DNA of 64,000 nucleotides. Origin: Kitasatospora phosalacinea (GTDB taxonomy: Bacteria > Actinomycetota > Actinomycetes > Streptomycetales > Streptomycetaceae). The translations under genes and the position numbers were made by a program. Each line of letters begins with the position of its first letter. Position 1 is the first letter of the stretch. The notes beneath the pieces were generated by a model. That model saw nothing but the letters and a program-made list of their open reading frames with translations. It made no database searches and was not told where the DNA came from. Shown here piece by piece: positions 8,444 through 16,258 of the stretch. Where the stretch lies: NCBI RefSeq assembly GCF_000716545.1, contig NZ_JNWZ01000050.1, positions 25,227 to 89,226 of the forward strand, given 5' to 3'.

Positions 8444-9460
8444 TCAGGCCGGGCCGGGGCGGGTCAGGGTGCCCAGCTTGTCGGGGTTGGAGACCGCGTG
8501 GATCCCGGTGATCAGGTCGCCCTCCGGGGCCAGGTCCAGGACCAGCACCGCGAACGGGCGGCCGAAGGCCGAGAAGGCCACGGCGGGTGCGCCGTTGACG
8601 GTCCGCCAGGAGGTCTCCAGGCCGCGGCCGGTCTTCGCGGCCAGCGCCACCAGCAGCCGGGCCACCTGGCCGCGGCCGGTGAGCGGCCGCCGCCCGCCGG
8701 GGGCCTTGCCGCCGCCGTCGCCGACCAGGGTCACGTCCGGGGCGAGCAGTTCCAGCAGCGCCGCCAGGTCGCCGCCCAGGGCCGCCGCCAGGAAACGCTC
8801 CGTCACCCGCCGCCGCACGCCCGGCTCCGGCTCGTACCGGGGCCGCCGGGCCCGCACGTGCTCGCGGGCCCGCTTCACCAACTGCCGCACCGCCGCCGGG
8901 CTGCGGCCCAGGATCCCGGCGATCTCCGCCCCGCTGTACCCGAACACCTCGTGCAGCACGAACGCCGAACGCTCCAGCGGCGACAGCGTCTCCAGCACCA
9001 CCAGCAGCGCCAGCGACACCGACTCGGCCCGCTCGGCCGCCAGCGCCGCGTCCCCCGCCGCGCCGTCCGCCCCGGCCTCCGGGCCCACCAGCGGCTCCGG
9101 CAGCCACGGGCCGACGTACGTCTCGCGCCGCCGGGCCGCCGCCGCCCGCTGGGCCAGCGCCCGGTTCACCGCGATCCGCACCAGGTACGCCTTCGGGTGC
9201 TCGATCTCCGCGGCCGCCGGGTCGGCGGTCCGCGCCGCCCAGGCCAGCCAGGTGTCCTGGAGCACGTCCTCGGTGTCGGCGACGCTGCCGAGCAGGTCGT
9301 AGACCAGCGCGAACAGCAACTCCCGGTGCTCCTCGTACTCCCGGACCGCCCGCTCCCCGGCCGCCTCCCCGACCGCGCCCGCCTCCCCGACCGCGCCCGC
9401 CGCACCCGCCGTGCCCGTCGTCTCCGCCGGGTCCGTCGCGCCCGCCGTCTCCCCGTCCAT
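8444..9460 (-). CDS. ECF41-type RNA polymerase sigma factor (SigJ-like)
   Basis: A 338-residue extracytoplasmic-function sigma factor with a C-terminal SnoaL-like domain. Region 2 spans about residues 40-105 (ELLFALVYDLLGSVADTEDVLQDTWLAW), the linker has WLPEP (119-123), region 4 spans about 150-200 (ERSAFVLHEVFGYSGAEIAGILGRSPAAVRQLVKRARE), and the C-terminal extension ends with NPDKL at about 325. WLPEP and NPDKL are hallmarks of the ECF41 group, where the C-terminal domain tunes activity instead of an anti-sigma factor. The ATG at 9460 has a GAGGGG ribosome site. The N terminus carries GAVGEA repeats absent from the core fold. ECF41 genes usually sit next to a carboxymuconolactone-decarboxylase, oxidoreductase or epimerase gene; none is adjacent here. 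Confidence 0.92.
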   Translation of the reverse strand: MDGETAGATDPAETTGTAGAAGAVGEAGAVGEAAGERAVREYEEHRELLFALVYDLLGSVADTEDVLQDTWLAWAARTADPAAAEIEHPKAYLVRIAVNRALAQRAAAARRRETYVGPWLPEPLVGPEAGADGAAGDAALAAERAESVSLALLVVLETLSPLERSAFVLHEVFGYSGAEIAGILGRSPAAVRQLVKRAREHVRARRPRYEPEPGVRRRVTERFLAAALGGDLAALLELLAPDVTLVGDGGGKAPGGRRPLTGRGQVARLLVALAAKTGRGLETSWRTVNGAPAVAFSAFGRPFAVLVLDLAPEGDLITGIHAVSNPDKLGTLTRPGPA

Positions 9461-9540
9461 CCCGCACCCCTCGTCAGCCGGTCGTGTCCGCACCAGGGAA
9501 CCGGACGATCCGCCCGAACGGGACCGGACCGCACCCGGTG

Positions 9541-9552
9541 TGATCCGGATCA
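9541..9552. promoter_or_regulatory. Perfect palindrome TGATCCGGATCA in the divergent spacer
   Basis: A 12-bp perfect palindrome lies about 80 bases upstream of the sigma-factor start and 170 bases upstream of the NTPase start. It is a candidate operator; no protein can be assigned to it. Confidence 0.35.
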
Positions 9553-9725
9553 TGCCGCCGTCCGGGCCGGGCCACCCGTGCCCGAACAACCGTCCGTGCA
9601 CCTCAAGTAGGCTGAGCGCGGCCGGAAGTGACGGTGCCACGACGAGCCGGGGGCCGCCCCGGACCCGTCCGGGAGCCCGCCGCGGGGGCGGCCGACGGGG
9701 ACGGACACGCGAAGGACAGGCACAA

Positions 9726-12014
9726 GTGGACAGCGACAACCGCGCCGGCGCACGACTCCAGGACCGGCCGGAGGACCAGGCGGGGGACCGGCCGCCGACG
9801 GCCTGGCAGTACCTGCTGGACGACGGCCTCGACCCCGCCGGACGGATCCCCGTGCACGCCGTGCGCGGCAGCACCCCGCCCGGGGCCGGTCCCGACGGCT
9901 ACCGCCCCAACCCGCGCCACGGCCGCCCGCTGTCCCCGCCCGCGCCCGCCGGTGCGCCCGCCCCCGCGCTGCCCCCGCTCGGCGCCGGCCGCCGCCCCGC
10001 CGGACGCGCCCTGCTCTCCTGGCTGGAGGACGGCCGCGCCCCCCGGCTGTGCCGCATCACCGGCTCCTCCGGCAGCGGCCGCACCCACCTGCTGACCTGG
10101 CTCGCCGCCGCCTGCCCGCCCGACCACCCGCGCCCCGGCCGCCGCGTCCACGCCCTGCTGGACGCCGAGGGGCTGACGGTCCGCTCGGCCACCGCCCGGC
10201 TCGCCGACCTGCTCGGCCTCACCGCGGGCGAACCCGCCGACCTGCTCGAAGCGCTCCAGGACGGCACCCCCCGCACCATCGTGGTCACCGACCTCGACCG
10301 GGCCGGCGGCCCCCGGCTGCCCGACCTGCCCGAACGCGTCGCCCGTGAACTCCTCGTCCCGCTGCTGTCCGTGCCCTGGCTGCTGCTGGTCGTCGAAGCC
10401 GCCCACGGCCCCGCCGCCGACGCGCTCGGCGCCGCCGCCCCCACCGGCGCCGTCCTCGACCTCGACCAGCCGCAGTGGACCGACCCCGCCAAGTACGCCG
10501 ACTGGTGCGCGGGGCTCCCCGGCCACCCCGTCGACCCGGCCACCACCCACCCCAGCCCCGGCCTCGCCCAGCTCGCCGCCCGCACCCCCGGCGCCGCCCC
10601 CGACCCGGCGCTGCCGCCCGCCGCCCGCGCCGCCGCGCTCGCCGAAACCTGGTGGACGGCCGTCCCCGCCGCCGAACGCGCCGCGCTCACCGCCCTGGCC
10701 GGCGCCGAGGGTCCGATCAGCACCGCGCTCTGGGCCACCCTCCCCGGCGCCGACGCCCGCTCCGTCGCCGCGGCCGCCGACCTGCTGCCGCCGCCCCCGA
10801 TGGCCGACCGCTGGCGGCTGCGCCCCCGGCAACTCGCCGACCTGGTCGCCGCCGGCCGCCCGCCCGTCGACCACGCCGCCATGATGTGGGAGGTGGCCGG
10901 CGGCATACCCGCCCGCCCCGACGGCGGTCCCGACCTCGCCGCCAGCGACCCCGAACGGCTCGCCCTGCTGGTGCGGCACGCCTCCGCCGGCGACCCCGCC
11001 ACCCCGCTGCTCGGCGAGATCGACCTGCTGCTGCACGCCGAACCCGCCACCGTCACCGCCGCGTTCCAGCTCGCCGAGGACGCGGGCGCGCCGCCCACCC
11101 CGCTCGCCGAAGCCTGGCGCCGCGCCGCCCCCGACCGGGCCGCCACCGCCCGCCCCGTCGACCGGGCCGCCGTCCTGCACGCCCACCTCACCGGCCGCCA
11201 CGCCGACGCCGCCGCGCACTGCGCCGCCCTCGCCCGGCAGACCGACACCCGCTGGCACGCCGTCTGGCAGCACGTCCCCGCCGGTGGCCCGTGCGCGGCC
11301 ACCCTCGGCCTCGGCCCGTTCGCCGGCCACCTGCTGCTCGTCGACGGCAGCGGACTGCACCTCGCCGACCCCGCCACCGGCCGGCTCCTCGGAGCCCCCG
11401 AACCGCTCACCGAACCCCACCCGCGGGCCCTGACCGGCACCCCGTTCGGCGGTGCCCTGCTGCTCAACGCCTCCGGCGCGCTGCGCTCGCTCACCGTGCG
11501 CGGCGTCGAGGGCGTCCCGGGCGGCGCGTCGGCCGCCCCGGACGCCTGCACCGCCGTCGCCGCCCACGAGGACGTCATGGTGTTCGGCCGTCCCGACGGC
11601 CTGACCACCTACAGCGAGGTCTCCACCGGCACCACCCACCGGCCCGAACTCCCGCTGCACGAGGGCCCGGTCACCGCCCTCGACGTGGCCCCCGCCGACG
11701 GTGGCGCGCTGGTCGCCAGCGGCGGCGAGGACGGCCGGGTCTGGACCTGGATGCCCGGCCGCCCCCCGCTGCCCGCCCCCGTCGACCAGCGCCCGCACCC
11801 GGTCACCGCCGTCGCCCTCGGCAGCACCCCCGCCGGGCTGCTGCTCGCCGCCGCCTGGTCCGACGGCCTGCTGCGGCTGCGCCGCTGGGGCGAGCGCCAC
11901 CGGGGCGCCGACATCCGCCTCGGCGCGGCCGTCCGCACCCTCTCCGTCACCCCCGACGGCCTGGTCGTCGCCGCCCTGCCCGGCTCGGTGCTGGCGCTCA
12001 CCCTGGTCGGCTGA
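9726..12014 (+). CDS. P-loop NTPase with C-terminal WD40-like propeller
   Basis: A 762-residue protein, probably soluble. After a Pro-rich N terminus comes a P-loop, GSSGSGRTH (residues 113-121), and a Walker B-like strand TIVVTDLDR (184-192), so the first 300 residues look like a STAND/AAA-type ATPase. The middle is Ala-rich and helical. The last 250 residues have propeller-like strands: LLLVDGSGLHLADPATG, ALDVAPADGGALVASGGEDGRVWTWMPG and LLAAAWSDGLLRLRRWG. The start is taken as the GTG at 9726, preceded by AAGGACAGG; a longer frame reaching 9411 would run through the divergent promoter region. By family analogy it may be a signalling or conflict-type ATPase. A second, larger WD40 protein lies at 34799. 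Function is unknown. Confidence 0.7.
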   Translation: MDSDNRAGARLQDRPEDQAGDRPPTAWQYLLDDGLDPAGRIPVHAVRGSTPPGAGPDGYRPNPRHGRPLSPPAPAGAPAPALPPLGAGRRPAGRALLSWLEDGRAPRLCRITGSSGSGRTHLLTWLAAACPPDHPRPGRRVHALLDAEGLTVRSATARLADLLGLTAGEPADLLEALQDGTPRTIVVTDLDRAGGPRLPDLPERVARELLVPLLSVPWLLLVVEAAHGPAADALGAAAPTGAVLDLDQPQWTDPAKYADWCAGLPGHPVDPATTHPSPGLAQLAARTPGAAPDPALPPAARAAALAETWWTAVPAAERAALTALAGAEGPISTALWATLPGADARSVAAAADLLPPPPMADRWRLRPRQLADLVAAGRPPVDHAAMMWEVAGGIPARPDGGPDLAASDPERLALLVRHASAGDPATPLLGEIDLLLHAEPATVTAAFQLAEDAGAPPTPLAEAWRRAAPDRAATARPVDRAAVLHAHLTGRHADAAAHCAALARQTDTRWHAVWQHVPAGGPCAATLGLGPFAGHLLLVDGSGLHLADPATGRLLGAPEPLTEPHPRALTGTPFGGALLLNASGALRSLTVRGVEGVPGGASAAPDACTAVAAHEDVMVFGRPDGLTTYSEVSTGTTHRPELPLHEGPVTALDVAPADGGALVASGGEDGRVWTWMPGRPPLPAPVDQRPHPVTAVALGSTPAGLLLAAAWSDGLLRLRRWGERHRGADIRLGAAVRTLSVTPDGLVVAALPGSVLALTLVG

Positions 12015-12241
12015 GCGCCCGCCCCGCCGTAGATCCCGCCCGGTGTGTTGAAAGTTGACGGCATCGCCGAGAACTTCAACGAAAGACCGGGTGGACCGCC
12101 ATTTCCGGTTGGTTCCTGATCGAGTTTGACCAGCGGAAGGACATTGGGCGTCAAAGAAGCCGCCGTTCCTTCCCCCTCAACGGATGAATCCTCCCGCGAA
12201 CCGTGAATCGCGAACCAAGTCCGACCGGAAACGAGGAATCG
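12015..12241. other. Lower-GC leader upstream of the 85-residue gene
   Basis: This 227-base spacer is visibly poorer in G+C than its surroundings. It contains the partly paired segments GTTGAAAGTT (12047-12056) and AACTTCAAC (12072-12080), a possible stem-loop. It probably carries the promoter and 5' leader of the gene at 12242; no clear -35/-10 pair was found. Confidence 0.4.
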
Positions 12242-12499
12242 ATGTCTGAACACCGTGACGGGGTCGACCACGTGGAGAGGGCGTGCGCAGTCCTCGCCGG
12301 GCTGCCCGCCGCCCAGCGGCTGGCCGAACTCGAGAAGCTCTGCCGCCGCACCGAGCGGGCCCTCGGCCGGGCCGTCCTCGACACCGCCGCCGAGGTCTAC
12401 GAGCAGGGCCACGACACCGCGCTGCACCGCACCCCGTACGCCTACGGGTACCTGCGCCGCAGCCTCGGCTTCCGCGCCGAACACCGAACGGACGGCTGA
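12242..12499 (+). CDS. Small unknown helical protein
   Basis: An 85-residue protein, not recognised. It is largely helical: VERACAVLAGLPAAQRLAELEKLCRRTERALGRAVLDTAAEVYEQG followed by YAYGYLRRSLGF. The ATG at 12242 has an ACGAGGAA ribosome site. Only three bases separate its stop from the TTG start of the thioesterase gene, so the two are almost certainly co-transcribed and translationally coupled. It may act together with that enzyme, but nothing in the sequence says how. Confidence 0.65.
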   Translation: MSEHRDGVDHVERACAVLAGLPAAQRLAELEKLCRRTERALGRAVLDTAAEVYEQGHDTALHRTPYAYGYLRRSLGFRAEHRTDG

Positions 12500-12502
12500 C
12501 AG

Positions 12503-13018
12503 TTGTACACCTACATGTGCCGCACCCGCTGGGGCGACATGGACGCCTTCGGGCACGTCAACAACCTCAAGGTGCTCCAGTACGTCCAGGAGGCCGTCTA
12601 CTGCCTGCTGTACGACGACACCGAGGGCCAGGACCTGTTCGAGGACGGTTTCATGATCGCCCGTCACGAGATCGACTACCGCTCCCCGCTCTACCACTGC
12701 CCCACCCCGCTGCCCGTGCAGATCTGGGTGGAACGCCTCGGCCGGTCCTCGATCAGCACCACCTGCGAGGCCCGGCGGCACGGACAGTTGGTGTTCCAGG
12801 CCCGGACGGTCACCGTGCCGACCGACGCCGCGACCCGGCGCAGCCGCCCGCTGCGCGAGGCCGAACGCCGCCACCTCAACCGCTACCGGGTCCGTCCCAC
12901 CGGCCCCGTCGCCTCCGTGGCCCCCGTCGGCCGCGTCCCCGTGCGCTCCACCGGCCGGATCAGGGTCCCCGTCCCCGCCCCCGGCGAGCGCGAACGCGAG
13001 CGCGAGCGCGCCTGCTGA
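12503..13018 (+). CDS. Acyl-CoA thioesterase, 4HBT/YbgC hotdog type
   Basis: A 171-residue single hotdog-fold protein. The signature RWGDMDAFGHVNNLKVLQYVQEAV carries the Asp used by 4-hydroxybenzoyl-CoA thioesterase-type enzymes, and ARHEIDYRSPLYH, VQIWVERLGRSSI and VFQARTVTV are the following strands. The C terminus is an unusual Arg/Glu-rich tail (GERERERERAC) outside the fold. The start is a TTG at 12503; the next in-frame Met (12515) would remove the first strand. Such enzymes cleave acyl-CoA or acyl-ACP thioesters. It is coupled to the small gene before it and followed by tandem repeats and a strong hairpin. Confidence 0.85.
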   Translation: MYTYMCRTRWGDMDAFGHVNNLKVLQYVQEAVYCLLYDDTEGQDLFEDGFMIARHEIDYRSPLYHCPTPLPVQIWVERLGRSSISTTCEARRHGQLVFQARTVTVPTDAATRRSRPLREAERRHLNRYRVRPTGPVASVAPVGRVPVRSTGRIRVPVPAPGERERERERAC

Positions 13019-13038
13019 ACGGGCCCGCCGGACGGGTG

Positions 13039-13112
13039 CGCCGAGCGCGTGTCCCGAGCACGCCGAGCGCGTGTCCCGAGCACGTGTCCCGAGCGCGTGT
13101 CCCGGGCGTTCC
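13039..13112. repeat. 22-bp tandem repeats after the thioesterase gene
   Basis: A 22-bp unit (13039-13060) containing GAGCGCGTGTCCCGAGCA is repeated exactly at 13061-13082, followed by shorter partial copies of CGTGTCCCGAG to about 13112. The stretch is noncoding. Confidence 0.75.
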
Positions 13113-13149
13113 ACGGGAGCACCCTCCCCGCGCCGAGGGAGGACCAGTA

Positions 13150-13190
13150 CCGGCCCCGGCCCGGGTGACCCCACCCGGGCCCGGGGCCGG
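13150..13190 (+). terminator. Very strong hairpin after the thioesterase gene
   Basis: Left arm 13150-13167 and right arm 13172-13190 pair over 18 bases with one bulged G and a four-base loop (ACCC). It lies between a plus-strand gene and minus-strand genes, so it can end transcription from either side. Confidence 0.65.
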
Positions 13191-13250
13191 CCCCCGTTCC
13201 CGCCCGCCCGGCCGACCCGGCCGGCGGCGTCGAACGCGATCCCGCGCCCG

Positions 13251-13421
13251 TCAGCTGAACCACCCGGGGCCCGGCCCGTCCGGGACCGGCACCGGGGACG
13301 GGACGCCGTCGTTCGGCGGGGCGTCGGCGCCCGTGCGCCGCAAGCCTTCCGGCACCGCCGCCGGGGCCGGTGGCTGCGGGGGGACGGGTCGGACCAGCGG
13401 GTAGTACGAGGGATCGTTCAT
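13251..13421 (-). CDS. Possible small proline-rich protein
   Basis: A 56-residue frame starting MNDPSYYPLVRPVPPQPPA and ending in GPGPGWFS. About one third of its residues are proline. The ribosome site is poor (GGTGG about 15 bases upstream). It lies about 160 bases downstream of the TPR-type regulator gene on the same strand. It may be a real small gene or chance coding; the Tyr-Tyr-Pro-Leu-Val start is the main reason for listing it. Confidence 0.35.
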   Translation of the reverse strand: MNDPSYYPLVRPVPPQPPAPAAVPEGLRRTGADAPPNDGVPSPVPVPDGPGPGWFS

Positions 13422-13507
13422 GACGCCAATCGATCACCACCGCTCCCGCCCGCCAAGCACCCGGCCCGCACGGCTCACCCCGCCGCCGGGCCGGACCCCC
13501 GCCTGCC

Positions 13508-13540
13508 CGCCGACGGCCGCTGACGGCCGCCGACGGCCGC
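13508..13540. repeat. Three 10-bp tandem repeats
   Basis: CGACGGCCGC occurs three times in tandem (13511-13540, one copy with T for C at its first base) in the noncoding spacer downstream of the TPR-type regulator gene. Confidence 0.7.
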
Positions 13541-13579
13541 CAGCGCCCCCGGAAGCCGCCGACCCGGCACTGCTCCGCG

Positions 13580-14947
13580 CTACCCGCCCAGCCGGGCGAA
13601 CCTGCCCTCCAGCCGTGACAGTTGCAGCGTCGTCGCCGGGGAACGCAGCGCGTCCTGCCGCTCCCGGAAGCTCGCGTACGCCCGCCGGGCCTGGTGGATG
13701 TTGCCCGCGTCCAGCTCGAGGTGCGCCAACTGCAGCAGCGACAGCCCGATCGTCCGGTGCTCGCCCGGCGGCCTGGCCCGCAGCGAGGCCCGCAGGTACG
13801 ACAGCGAGGACTCGGTGGCCCGCAGCGAACGGTGCACCTGCGCCGCCTGGTACAGCAGGGCCGGCTCCGGGTACCGGTGCGGGCCGCCCTCCGACGCCGC
13901 CCGCCCCGCCCAGTGCTGCGCCCCCTCCAGGTGCTTCAGCGCCTGCGCGGACTGCCGCAGCCGGGCCGCCGCCACCGCCTGCTGGGCCAGCACGAACGCC
14001 CGCACGCCCGGCGCCGCGTCCGGCGGCAGGTGCTCGGCCGCCGCGTCCGCCAGCCGGGCCGCGTACGCCTGGTGCCCCAGCGCCCCGGCCTGGGTGCTCT
14101 GGTCGCGCAGCGCCATCGCCTGGGCCGGGCCGTCCTGCGCCTCCGCCGCGAGCTGGTACGCCAGCCGGTAGTGCCGCTGGGCCTCCCCGTGCCGGTTGTC
14201 GTCGGTGTACGTCCGCCCGACCAGGCGGACCAACTGGGCGGCGGCGACCAGCAGTTCGCGGTGCCGGGGGCCGCCGGCCGGGGACTTCGCCCAGGGCAGC
14301 ACGTGGTCGCGCAGGTAGCCGAGCAGCAGGCTGCGGGCGATCGCCCCGCCGTACCCGTCGTAGTGCCGGGCACCGAACGCCGTCATCTCCCGCACCGCTT
14401 CCACCTGCCGCGCCCCCACCCGTTCGGGACCGGAACGCCGGACGGACGGGACCAGCGGCGGTCGGGGCGCGGATTCCGCCGCCGACCCGGGTTTCACCGC
14501 CTGCCCGGTTTTCGCCGGAGCCCCGGGTTTCACCGGCGGGCGGGGGGAGGGAAGCGTCCGGATCCGGAACAGCGGAGGCTGAAAGGCTTCGTCCTGCGGC
14601 TCACTGGAATTCGGCCAGGAATGCAGTCGGCGCAGCCCCGTCAGGGCGTCCGTCGGCTCCTGCTCCGCTTCTTCCGCGAGCGCGGGATCGGCCGGCTGGA
14701 GGCCGAGCTCGCCGCGCGAGACCGGGCGGCCCAGCCGCCGGGCGAACGCCTCCTCCAGCAACTGCGGACCGGGCGGCCGGGGCTGGGTGCCGGACAGCCA
14801 GTGCGCCACCGTCGTCCGGTCGTAGCCCACGCTGAAACCGCTCTCCCGGGCCACCTTCTGCAGCGCGGCCGCCAGCGCCGGGCCGTTCCACCCGGCCTCC
14901 GCCATGCAGCCGCGCAGCGCGGTGTTCGGAACACGGGTGTGCGGCAT
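13580..14947 (-). CDS. XRE-like regulator with TPR region
   Basis: A 455-residue protein of a kind common in Streptomyces. The first 75 residues look like a degenerate helix-turn-helix (ALAAALQKVARESGFSVGYDRTTVAHWLSGTQPRPPGPQLLEEAFARRLGR). A Pro/Lys-rich linker follows. From about residue 190 come repeated helical hairpins typical of tetratricopeptide repeats: HGEAQRHYRLAYQLAAEAQD, AQALKHLEGAQHWAGRA and LSLLQLAHLELDAGNIHQARRAY. Such proteins are thought to be transcriptional regulators; the ligand or partner is not known. The ATG at 14947 has a GAGGAG ribosome site seven bases upstream. Its promoter region contains a long imperfect inverted repeat. Confidence 0.8.
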   Translation of the reverse strand: MPHTRVPNTALRGCMAEAGWNGPALAAALQKVARESGFSVGYDRTTVAHWLSGTQPRPPGPQLLEEAFARRLGRPVSRGELGLQPADPALAEEAEQEPTDALTGLRRLHSWPNSSEPQDEAFQPPLFRIRTLPSPRPPVKPGAPAKTGQAVKPGSAAESAPRPPLVPSVRRSGPERVGARQVEAVREMTAFGARHYDGYGGAIARSLLLGYLRDHVLPWAKSPAGGPRHRELLVAAAQLVRLVGRTYTDDNRHGEAQRHYRLAYQLAAEAQDGPAQAMALRDQSTQAGALGHQAYAARLADAAAEHLPPDAAPGVRAFVLAQQAVAAARLRQSAQALKHLEGAQHWAGRAASEGGPHRYPEPALLYQAAQVHRSLRATESSLSYLRASLRARPPGEHRTIGLSLLQLAHLELDAGNIHQARRAYASFRERQDALRSPATTLQLSRLEGRFARLGG

Positions 14948-15021
14948 CGACAACTCCTCGACGACTCCTCGTGCGGACCACTCAAGGGATTGTCCACAGA
15001 ATAACCGGCGGCGCCGACGAC

Positions 15022-15080
15022 CAATACCGATTTCCGCCGAGCGCCGACTGTTCAACGCGCGGGGGCGGAAACCGATACTG
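15022..15080. promoter_or_regulatory. 17-bp imperfect inverted repeat upstream of the TPR-type regulator
   Basis: CAATACCGATTTCCGCC (15022-15038) and GGCGGAAACCGATACTG (15064-15080) are inverted copies matching at 14 of 17 positions, 25 bases apart. They lie about 75-135 bases upstream of the regulator start and may be a two-site operator. Confidence 0.45.
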
Positions 15081-15163
15081 CGCCCCGGGTTCTGTTCGGT
15101 GGCGAAGGAGTGAATCCCCGGCGGCGGGCGGGAGTGACGGCGACGGATAAATGCGATGACACG

Positions 15164-15184
15164 GCAGGAATATGGTATTCCTGC
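15164..15184. terminator. Hairpin in the low-GC spacer
   Basis: A perfect 9-bp stem, GCAGGAATA with TATTCCTGC, and loop TGG. It is 114 bases beyond the stop of the SsgA-like gene on the minus strand and could end that transcript, or be part of a small mobile remnant. Confidence 0.4.
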
Positions 15185-15297
15185 TCTTCTCGCGCTCCAG
15201 GCCCCTGGGCCCGGTACCTCCAGATCAGCTAATCCCTTAATCTACGGATCCTTGGATCCTGCTGCCTCTGGATGCCGGGCCCCTGCTGGTAGCCCGC

Positions 15298-15771
15298 CTA
15301 TTCGAACTTCTCCGCGCCCCCGGCCTCCTCCAGCATTCGCCGCATCATCTTCCCGGTGTCCAGGTGCCGGTGCTCGGTGCCCACCGGCACCAGCCGGTGG
15401 GTCAGCTCCAGGAAGCCGCGCACCGGTTCGGCCGGGGTGTGCAGCACCGCGGTCTGGCCGGGCGTGCTCAGCGCGATGGCCAGCAGGTCCCCGTCCGCGC
15501 TCGACCGGCGGATCGTCACGTCCCCGATCCCGGCCCACCCCTCCAGCCCGTCCGCCAGCAACTCCCGGGCGAACAGCCAGGTGATCGGCTCCTCCAGGTC
15601 CACGTGACAGTCCAGGTGCACGGCGTACGGATCGGCCCGGTGGTAGCGCAGCCGGGCCGGCACCGAGACCCGCAGCCCCGGGCACGGCGAGACGGTCACG
15701 TCCAGCATCAGCACGCAGTCCGGCTCGCCGTTGCGCCGCAGCCAGGCGTGCGGGATGTTCTGGTGGCTCAC
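15298..15771 (-). CDS. SsgA family sporulation/cell division regulator
   Basis: A 157-residue SsgA-like protein (SALP), a family found only in sporulating actinomycetes, where members position division and control cell-wall events in aerial hyphae. Family features seen: PARLRYHRADPYAVHLDCHVDLEEPITWLFARELLADGL, GIGDVTIRRS, LLAIALSTPGQTAVLHTPAEPVRGFLELTHRLVPVGTEHRHLDT. It carries an extra N-terminal stretch of about 20 residues before the first strand (HQNIPHAWLRRNGEPD). The start is a GTG at 15771 with GAGGGAAG upstream. This GTG overlaps the TGA of the preceding minus-strand frame as GTGA, so the two are translationally coupled. Which SALP (A to G) it is cannot be decided. Confidence 0.9.
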   Translation of the reverse strand: MSHQNIPHAWLRRNGEPDCVLMLDVTVSPCPGLRVSVPARLRYHRADPYAVHLDCHVDLEEPITWLFARELLADGLEGWAGIGDVTIRRSSADGDLLAIALSTPGQTAVLHTPAEPVRGFLELTHRLVPVGTEHRHLDTGKMMRRMLEEAGGAEKFE

Positions 15772-16142
15772 TGGGCTTCCCTCGGGCGGACGACGGACGG
15801 GGCGACGGACGGGGCAGCGAACGGGGTTGCGGGCGGGGGAGGGGGCGCGGCCCCGACGGTGGCGGGGCCGGGCTCCGGCCCGCTGGGTCCGTCGGGTCCG
15901 CCGAGTCCGTTGGGCCCGTCGGGCCCGGGATCGGGCGGGGGGTGCGGGGCGAACCGCTCCCGCGCGGGTGCCGGGTGGGCGGAGAACCGGGGCGGTGTGA
16001 CCAGCCGGGACCACTCGTGGTCCCGGCGGCCGGGCACGGTACGGCCGGACTGGTGCCAGATGGTCACCAACCGGGCGTAGATGGGGGCTTGCTGAATCGT
16101 TTCGTCGCGGACGCCCGTCGGGGCCCAGGGGTCAGCACTCAC
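15768..16142 (-). CDS. Small unknown protein coupled to the SsgA-like gene
   Basis: A 124-residue frame starting with a GTG at 16142. The first 50 residues look like a real conserved domain: DPWAPTGVRDETIQQAPIYARLVTIW, then GRTVPGRRDHEWSRLV. The rest is a Pro/Gly/Ala-rich disordered tail. The ribosome site is weak. Its stop overlaps the GTG start of the SsgA-like gene by GTGA, a standard sign of coupled translation, so it probably works in the same developmental process. I do not recognise the family. Confidence 0.7.
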   Translation of the reverse strand: MSADPWAPTGVRDETIQQAPIYARLVTIWHQSGRTVPGRRDHEWSRLVTPPRFSAHPAPARERFAPHPPPDPGPDGPNGLGGPDGPSGPEPGPATVGAAPPPPPATPFAAPSVAPSVVRPREAQ

Positions 16143-16258
16143 GTCCGGGGATAACGACCGAACCCGGGGGCGGTCACGGCACTCGTCCGTCCGCCGTGCC
16201 GGACAGCGGGCGATCCCGCCGCCGATCCGCCCGACTCGTCCGGACAAGCGACGGAATG

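Larger units (their letters stand above)
14948..15297. other. 350-base spacer with operator-like repeats and a low-GC island
   Basis: The half next to the TPR-type regulator holds its promoter and the inverted repeat at 15022-15080. The other half (about 15140-15290) is much less GC-rich than the rest of the window and holds a hairpin (15164-15184) and a doubled GGATCC (15246-15251 and 15254-15259). No gene was found in it. Confidence 0.5.

Noticed and set aside
9501..9560. An ECF41 promoter (TGTCACA-n-CGTC) for sigma-factor autoregulation
   Set aside because: Only a partial match (ATCACA and CGTT) was seen on the minus strand, so it is not listed as a promoter.
12045..12119. A 24-codon frame beginning GTG TTG AAA that looks like a small peptide precursor
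   Set aside because: No ribosome site, un-Streptomyces-like codons and no modification genes nearby; more likely part of a leader with a hairpin.
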